This document shows positions 58,171-64,000 of a stretch of DNA of 64,000 nt, one piece after another (position 1 is the stretch's first letter; every line of letters begins with the position of its first letter). The DNA lies in the NCBI GenBank assembly GCA_003290165.1, contig QNQO01000528.1:186001-250000 (forward strand). Direction: 5' to 3'. Source of the stretch: Berberis thunbergii. Its lineage: Eukaryota; Streptophyta; Magnoliopsida; Ranunculales; Berberidaceae. The position numbers and the translations under genes are program-made. Below the pieces are notes generated by a model. It worked only from the letters and a program-made list of their open reading frames with translations, made no database searches and was not told the DNA's origin.

Positions 58171-59456
58171 GAAAAAATGCCTCCCTAAGCAATTAGTGTT
58201 TTTGAGATTAATTATCCTTTTATCTTTGGGGGACAGTTATTTCTTATGTAATCTTTATGACATAACAATGGGTGCTACAAGTTGATCCTAAGAGTGTACA
58301 CTTTACACCGCAAAGTTCAAAATCAGTAGGCTAGAGTTTTGTTTCAAAGAAACCGGACTATCGCACAAGAGAAGGAGGTCACAATGGTCCAATTAAGTAC
58401 TTCCTTGTGCTACCGCTCTGTAAGCCAATAGATGTGAGAACGATGTGATGTTAAATGCACACTTGAGGCTTGTGTTCCTAACCCAAAACTATTAGTTACA
58501 CCAATCCTTCTTGTGGATCGTAGCTTACTTATGACTCGGCGTACCGAGTGAATTAACCTTGTGGCAGTTGCCTCTCGGAGTTCATTGAATGATTAAACCC
58601 ATCGTCACTTTTAGCTTTGGTCAACACAAAAATTATTGGATTCACCTTGGTCTTAGTTGTCTTATGAACACCGTACCTAAAAAATGCTCTATCTAACTTG
58701 CTAATTGATTTTAATTATGTTAAGATATTGGTTGCACACAGCTAGAGTGATGAGGTGGGGATATCAAGTCCCACCAGTTTCTATTTATAAGCTGGGTCTG
58801 CTTATTATGAATTACTAAAGTTTAGCATCCACAATTACAGAAATTGAACAACCAATCACACAATTTCAAACAATTACACCAAGCACCCTGGTCGCTAATA
58901 CGTTGTGTGTGATAGAAATACTTACAGTGTGCGTATTCCGTTCTACACAAAAAGTTAGCACAATTCAAAAAAAAATCCGACTTCTTTTTATTTTTTTCAA
59001 TCAACACACAAGCACATGCAAATAAATTTACTAGTCTTGATCTTAGAAGTCGGATTTCTAAATCATAAAAAATTATTGGGTAACAATTAAAATTGTTTCC
59101 CTATAATTTTTTTTTTTTTGACTTAGAAAATTTGGGTTTTTTTTTCTAGTGATTAAACAAAATGAAAAATAGTAAAGTTCTAAAAATTTATTACACCACA
59201 CACTCATAAAACGAGGTGAAAATAAAATTAAAACTCTCCTCACAAAATAAATAAATAAAAAAAATTTGCTTGATGTTTTGCAGGATCGTCCAATATCCTC
59301 GAGAAGCGTGTATTCTGCAAAATCAAACACAAAATGAGTGTAAAAAGAACTTAATAAAATAAAAATATTTTTTTTTGAAATTTTGTTTTGTTTTTTGTTT
59401 TTTTGTTTTTTTAAATTAGTGAAAATAAATCTTAAATTCAATTATACCGCAACCTT
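58171..59456 (-). other. 5' leader region of the Athila-like element
   Basis: Between the primer site and the long frame. AT-rich with T-runs; the minus-strand frame at 59073-59441 is low-complexity Lys/Phe-rich sequence and not convincing. No gag capsid core is visible, so the Gag N-terminal part is missing. Confidence 0.4.
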
Positions 59457-59473
59457 CCCCGGCAACGGCGCCA
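59457..59473 (-). promoter_or_regulatory. primer-binding site of the Athila-like element
   Basis: TGGCGCCGTTGCCGGGG on the minus strand, six bases from the LTR end. This is the conserved Athila-type site, usually assigned to Asp tRNA. Confidence 0.85.
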
Positions 59474-59479
59474 AAAACT

Positions 59480-61368
59480 TGATACGAGTTTAACTAACCT
59501 AAATTAATAGGTTAATTCAATCCACTTGTAATAACCGCAAGTGCACAGTGTCTAACTGGTAGACAACGGCAAGTACGGGCCGATCCCACGAGGAAGGTGG
59601 ATTAAATTGAATTTTAGAATTTAATTAAACTAATTTAGAGAAAATGAGGTTACATCATTTTTAAAGCTAAACTAAAAATAAATTAAAACTTAGAAAAATA
59701 AAAGATAGATGAGATGGATTTTTGTGGGCTTGGACTCACCAATGAGTTAGCAAAATTATTTAAATCTAAATTACTGAATTTAAAAATGAGAAGCGTTAGG
59801 AATGAGAATCCCTTGCTTACACCGAATATGTGATCGTTAAAATCTAATTCAAATTATATCATGTTTCTTTCAAACATTAACAAATTATTTCAAGCAAATA
59901 CGCTCTTACCAAGTATTAAGTGTCTTTTTATGGCACACTTAATCAAAGTTTAAGCTTAATATTTTTAGCACATGCTTTGAATATTGATAAAGGGTAATTC
60001 TAACTACCAAACATATCAAGTTTAATTTCTCGAACATGCAAGGTGAAAGCAAATTATCAAAAATTCAGAAATAAATTGTAATTAACAATTAAGCACACAA
60101 TTCAGTAAAATAAATTAAAATAACTTATACAACCCATTTAGCTTGTCACAAACTCGATGTGGTGGTACTCAGCAGATTAGCAGGTGGTCCGAACACGAAT
60201 CCCGAGAAAACTTGTCAAAAGCACTTTGTGGTGGCTCTTACAAATAGCTGAGGTGTGAATAGCCAAATAACCGAATTGACCAATTCCCGCCTCTGCTATA
60301 GTAGCGCTACAGGGACGCCTTCGTCTCCAACGCGACAACGCCGCTTTTGCGGCCTTCCTTCGCTCATCGCGACCGTCCTCGACCTTCAAATGCTTCCAGA
60401 ACCTGCGCAAGAAGAGAGAAGGTGAGGAAATACCAAGAAACAGAGAAAACAGAGAAGAAAAATGAGGAACAAGAGCTCCCTGTTTCAGCTTGCTGGTTCC
60501 GTCTCGCGAGGTGGTAGCGGTGATTCTTGGTCTGGTCGTGACGGTGGTCGCGAGAGATGGAGGCAGGAAGGAGCTCGAGACGAAGGGAGGCCGAGAAATA
60601 GGAGGAGCAGTGGCGAGGCGGAACATAGCCGCGGTGAGCTCTGTTTCGCGAGGTGATTCTCGTGCTGGTTCTCGGTCTGTGACGGTGGTCAGTGCGGAGG
60701 TGTGACGGAGGTGATGGATGATGGACAGGGAGAGGGACAAGGATGGTGGCAGAGTGAAGGTTTGACGTGAAACAGGGTTGTCACACCCCTGTTTCACGGT
60801 GGTGGTTGTTCTGTCTGGAGGTAGAGGTGGTGCTAGGGTGATGGTGGTGGCGAGGTGGTGATTGCTGAGTGAGTGAGAGATGGTTAGGTGGTGATGGTGA
60901 TTGTGAGAATCACTTGGGAGAGGAACTATTTGTGGAAATCTTCATTGAGGAAGAGGTTTTGATTTTTTTCTAATTCTCTTCTTTTCCCTTCTCTTCCTCC
61001 TCCCCTCTTTTCCACCCTATTGTCTTCTATTTATAAAAAATTTATCAAGATGAATAAGGATGAAATGAGGGAATGATTCATCAATGAGGGTAGGAGAAAG
61101 ATTGGGCTTGGCATTGGGTTTGGGTTTAGGTTATGGATTGGGTTTAGGTTATGAATTAGCTTTCGGGTTTACGTTTGTGACTGCTTTATACCACCGTTGG
61201 AATCGACTAATTGTCGTTCCTTAACTTGTCGCCTTAATATGATTTCATCATTTACGCTCAAATTCCTACAAAGACATGAAAACGAAATAATTACTATAAA
61301 ATATAATAATCGAAACACTAACATGTATAAATTAAGGGATATATTATGTAATAATTATGTGAATATCA
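59480..61368 (-). repeat. right (5') LTR of the Athila-like element
   Basis: About 1,889 bp partner of 52977-54875, adjacent to the primer-binding site. Confidence 0.85.
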
Positions 61369-62335
61369 ATCAAATAATTACAACATTGTTTACCATTGCA
61401 ATTACAAAACTGTCCTCCCATATTCAAATATTTTACAAAGGCGAGCCCTCTTAACCATTAACAAAGTGAGTTGCTACATGTATCCGATTGTTTGCCTCGA
61501 TGCTCACAACTTTATCTTTTAGATTTGGCTTTTAAAAATTGTTTGGTGTACCCAATCAAATTTTGTTAAATTAAAATATACAAAATATGTTACTCATATT
61601 GTTGATTGGGGACTTTGTCTAAAGGATTCCTAATGTAAATGTTTGGATGTTGGATTTTTTAAGGTTTTGAATGCAATTTTTTGGAATTTGATATAGTATT
61701 GTAACAAATTTGAAATTTATGTATTGATTTTTATTTTTTAATATTTATTGGTTTTGTCAACCCTTGCATGGTTAGTGAACACATTGAAATTTAACGAATG
61801 TGTGACTGAATTTTAGTTTTGGAGTTTATCGATGATGGTTACTATTGTTCTTGTATTACATAGCCAATTAATGCTCCTAAACAAGAAAATTTTGCACCAA
61901 ATGATTTTTATTATCACAAAAAAGATAAGTCGGTGTTACATACATTAAGTTGGTGCAATAAAATCAAAACATCCCAAACTATTGGTGCAACAAAGAGTTA
62001 GTGCAACCAAACCAAATAGTCGAGTACATGTAGCGCCTCGCTTAATGAATTATATTTAATTTAGTTTTTTTTTCTTTTTTACAGTTACTTTTTCAATTTC
62101 GACGGAAAATTGGTCTTGGCAAAACATTTTGTCGAGTATGTGAAAAGTGATTTTGCCTTTCACGTAAAACATTATCAATGTGAACACAATTTCGAATATC
62201 AACCTATTCACAATATTTTTATATTTCATGAATTTTCCTAATATATGCACACGTAAAGCGCATCGACACATTTGTAACTTTAAAAGAGAATATGACGCCG
62301 GACATAATAGCGATTATTCTGCAGGCTAATAGCAA
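61369..62335. other. AT-rich spacer, nothing recognised
   Basis: No frame, repeat end or regulatory motif that I can support. Confidence 0.4.
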
Positions 62336-62705
62336 TATGGATGGCAGTGGGGCGGATTTTCATGGATATTCGCCCCACCCAATCCATTTGGGGCGGTTTT
62401 GGATATGGCTGAATGGGTTTTCGGGTATCCAAAAAATATTCGTTCACTATTCGGGGCGGATACGGATTTGGCCATATTCGCCCCGCAGATATCCGTTTAT
62501 CTGTTTAGTAGGTAACATTACAACAATACCCTTCCCTTATATAAAGGGATTAAACCCTTGATCCCTCCCTCTCCCTCATTCCCTCCCTCACACGCCCGCC
62601 TCTCTTTCTACCTCTCACACTCACACACAAGGATTCGAGAGCGAAGCGCCGAAGGCCTCTCCCTCTCTGCCTCTCACACACACACACAGAGCACAGGCGG
62701 AGGAC

Positions 62706-62819
62706 CACAGCGAAGGTGGAGCCGTCCACCTCTTCTTCTCTCTCACAGCGAAGGTGGAGCCGTCCGCCTCTTCTTCTCTCTCACAGCGAAGGTGGAGCCG
62801 TCCGCCTCTTCTTCTCTCT
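62706..62819 (+). repeat. three 38 bp tandem repeats inside the MITE
   Basis: Units start at 62706, 62744 and 62782 with CACAGCGAAGGTGGAGCCGT; a decayed fourth unit follows. CT-rich. Confidence 0.8.
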
Positions 62820-62963
62820 CACAACGAAGGCTCAAGGCGAAGCTCGTCCACCTCTTCTTCTCTGATCTCTCTCACAGGCTCACAGCGAAGGCGAAGCTCA
62901 AGCTCGACCTGTCGGCCGCCTCTTCTCTCTCACAGCGAAGGCGTCGTCCCCTTCTCCTTCTCT

Positions 62964-63146
62964 GATCTTAGATCTAGATCTACGATCTGATCTTTGATCT
63001 TAGATCTTATCAAATTTGATCAAACAGATCTCAGATCTCATCAGATCTGATCTCACTGATCATTAGATCTGATCTGATCTCAGATCTCAACAGATTAGAT
63101 CTCAGATATCTCAACAGATCAGATCTCAAACCAGATCAGATCCAGA
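62964..63146. repeat. GATCT-dense block inside the MITE
   Basis: About 180 bp made almost wholly of AGATCT, TGATCTGA and CTCAGATCTCA units, so nearly every few bases can pair in inverted orientation. Strong hairpin potential. Confidence 0.7.
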
Positions 63147-63436
63147 GATTTTTTGTAATTTTTAAAAAAATTTGTAAGAATTCTTTGTAAATTGTAATTC
63201 AGAATTTTTTGTAATTCAGAATTTTTTGTATTTTTTTTTTTACGAATTCAGAGATTAATTTTTTAATTTTTTGTTATAATTTTGTGCGGATTGGCAGGGC
63301 GGGGCGGATATCCGCCCATCCGCACGGGGCGGTTATGGATTTAGGATTAAAATTGTAAACGGATTGGCGGGGCGGATCGAGGATGGATTTGCTCAAATCC
63401 GCCCCAATCCGCCTCGTTGCCATCCCTAAATAGCAA

Positions 63437-64000
63437 CAGATAATTGACAGGGAAGAACACAAGAATATTACTCAAAAAACATAGAGAAAATAACTCTAAT
63501 GTTTAATCAAATTACTCAAATCAAATGTATCTCTAAAATCAGCCCACAAGCCGGGCTTTATAGCTAAAACTCATCAATATTGAAATTTTACCAAAATGGC
63601 AACACCCCAATAATCATGCTAAAACAAAATACGTAATAAAAGAAATATACTGCCAGAAATCTGGCCCAAATTGAGTTCAGAATAACTTTCTAAACAATAA
63701 TTGAAATATTACTATAAAGGGAAATAAATTATTAAATTTGGGAATTCGAAAGGAGAAACGGTGGATTTTGGCCTCGAAAAGATGTGCAACCAGCGTAGCT
63801 CGTTGACCACGACGTGCACGTTGAAAAGAGCTTTCCGAATTGGGGTGTTTGCGCGATTCTAATACTCGTAGCCAAAGTTATGGCCAAAATACTAAAACGC
63901 ACCCTAAATTGCCAATTTTGAAATGAAATTATGATTTCCTGCCATTCTTGCGCTGATTTGCTAATTCGAGATATTTTAGTGCTAATAACGTGCTATCTGA
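63437..64000. other. right flank, nothing recognised
   Basis: Mixed-composition DNA with no long frame. The moderately GC-rich stretch 63740-63900 could be retroelement leader or LTR, but I see no motif to support that. Confidence 0.3.

Larger units (their letters stand above)
52977..61368 (-). mobile_element. Athila-like non-autonomous LTR retrotransposon (LARD-type), 8.4 kb
   Basis: Two roughly 1.9 kb LTRs (52977-54875 and 59480-61368), TGAT.CGAGT...AATATCA, align throughout with a few small indels. On the minus strand the right LTR is followed by TGGCGCCGTTGCCGGGG (59473-59457), the hallmark Athila-type primer site. The 4.6 kb interior has one long frame (58101-56836) and no reverse transcriptase, integrase or RNase H that I can see. 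Flanks differ (TTATT on the left, ATCAA on the right), so no target duplication is evident; recombination or later change is possible. Confidence 0.85.
62336..63428. mobile_element. hAT-type MITE, 1,093 bp, perfect 8 bp target duplication
   Basis: Starts TATGGATGGCAGTGGGGCGG and ends GTTGCCATCCCTA, flanked exactly by AATAGCAA (62328-62335 and 63429-63436). Both ends carry GGGGCGGAT/ATCCGCCCC repeats like the element at 3569-4448. Both also share a TATA(T)AAAGGGATTAAACCC segment, here near 62540 and inverted there near 4231, so this copy lies in the opposite orientation. No transposase. The plus-strand frame 62558-62965 is simple repeat sequence. Confidence 0.9.

Noticed and set aside
1..64000. 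CRISPR array, rRNA genes, prophage or other prokaryotic defence system
   Set aside because: No regularly spaced repeats with spacers, no rRNA motifs, and the gene structure is spliced plant nuclear DNA throughout.

Overview
This is eukaryotic plant nuclear DNA, almost certainly from a eudicot. The evidence is AT-rich sequence, GT-AG introns of very uneven length, plant-specific genes, and dense nested transposable elements of plant type: Ty1/copia, Ty3/gypsy, TRIM, LARD-like, LINE, hAT MITEs and a CACTA end. I cannot name the species. There is no sign of a prokaryotic system, CRISPR array, rRNA gene or intact tRNA gene.

Layout. 1-1.4 kb: possible start of an unidentified minus-strand gene. 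1.6-6.15 kb: a truncated gypsy-type element (LTR, primer site, partial gag), then a decayed minus-strand LINE interrupted by an 880 bp hAT MITE with a perfect 8 bp target duplication. 6.2-10.6 kb: a plus-strand proton pump-interactor 1-like gene of seven coding exons; as written it carries two single-base frame lesions. 11.2-16.1 kb: a CACTA end, a gag-like relic, and a minus-strand gypsy relic holding another hAT MITE. 16.7-38.9 kb: a plus-strand 12-exon gene for an EXS-domain (ERD1/XPR1/SYG1) membrane protein of 423 aa. Its reading frame is intact although its introns hold LINEs, MITE-like repeats and a complete gag-only LTR element, itself split by a hAT MITE. 40.0-45.6 kb: SINE-like and LINE fragments, then a 4.2 kb copia element with 218 bp LTRs and a perfect target duplication but a broken polyprotein. 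45.7-52.7 kb: a tandem pair of minus-strand FAD2 oleate desaturase genes. The 50.2 kb copy looks normal, with the usual 5'UTR intron. The 45.7 kb copy lacks the normal start codon, has a perfect TRIM (949 bp, LTRs identical by eye) in or near its inferred 5'UTR exon, and has the copia element about 0.1 kb past its stop. 53.0-61.4 kb: an 8.4 kb Athila-like non-autonomous LTR element with 1.9 kb LTRs and no visible pol. 62.3-63.4 kb: a second large hAT MITE of the TAGGGATGG group.

The three host loci have unrelated roles: plasma-membrane proton-pump interaction, EXS membrane protein probably linked to phosphate or Golgi function, and linoleate synthesis in the ER. I see no operon-like logic. 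The main interest is how mobile elements have reshaped the FAD2 tandem pair, a MITE group with precise target duplications and odd internal repeats, and several elements that appear to move without coding capacity. I did not find a convincing new biological system.
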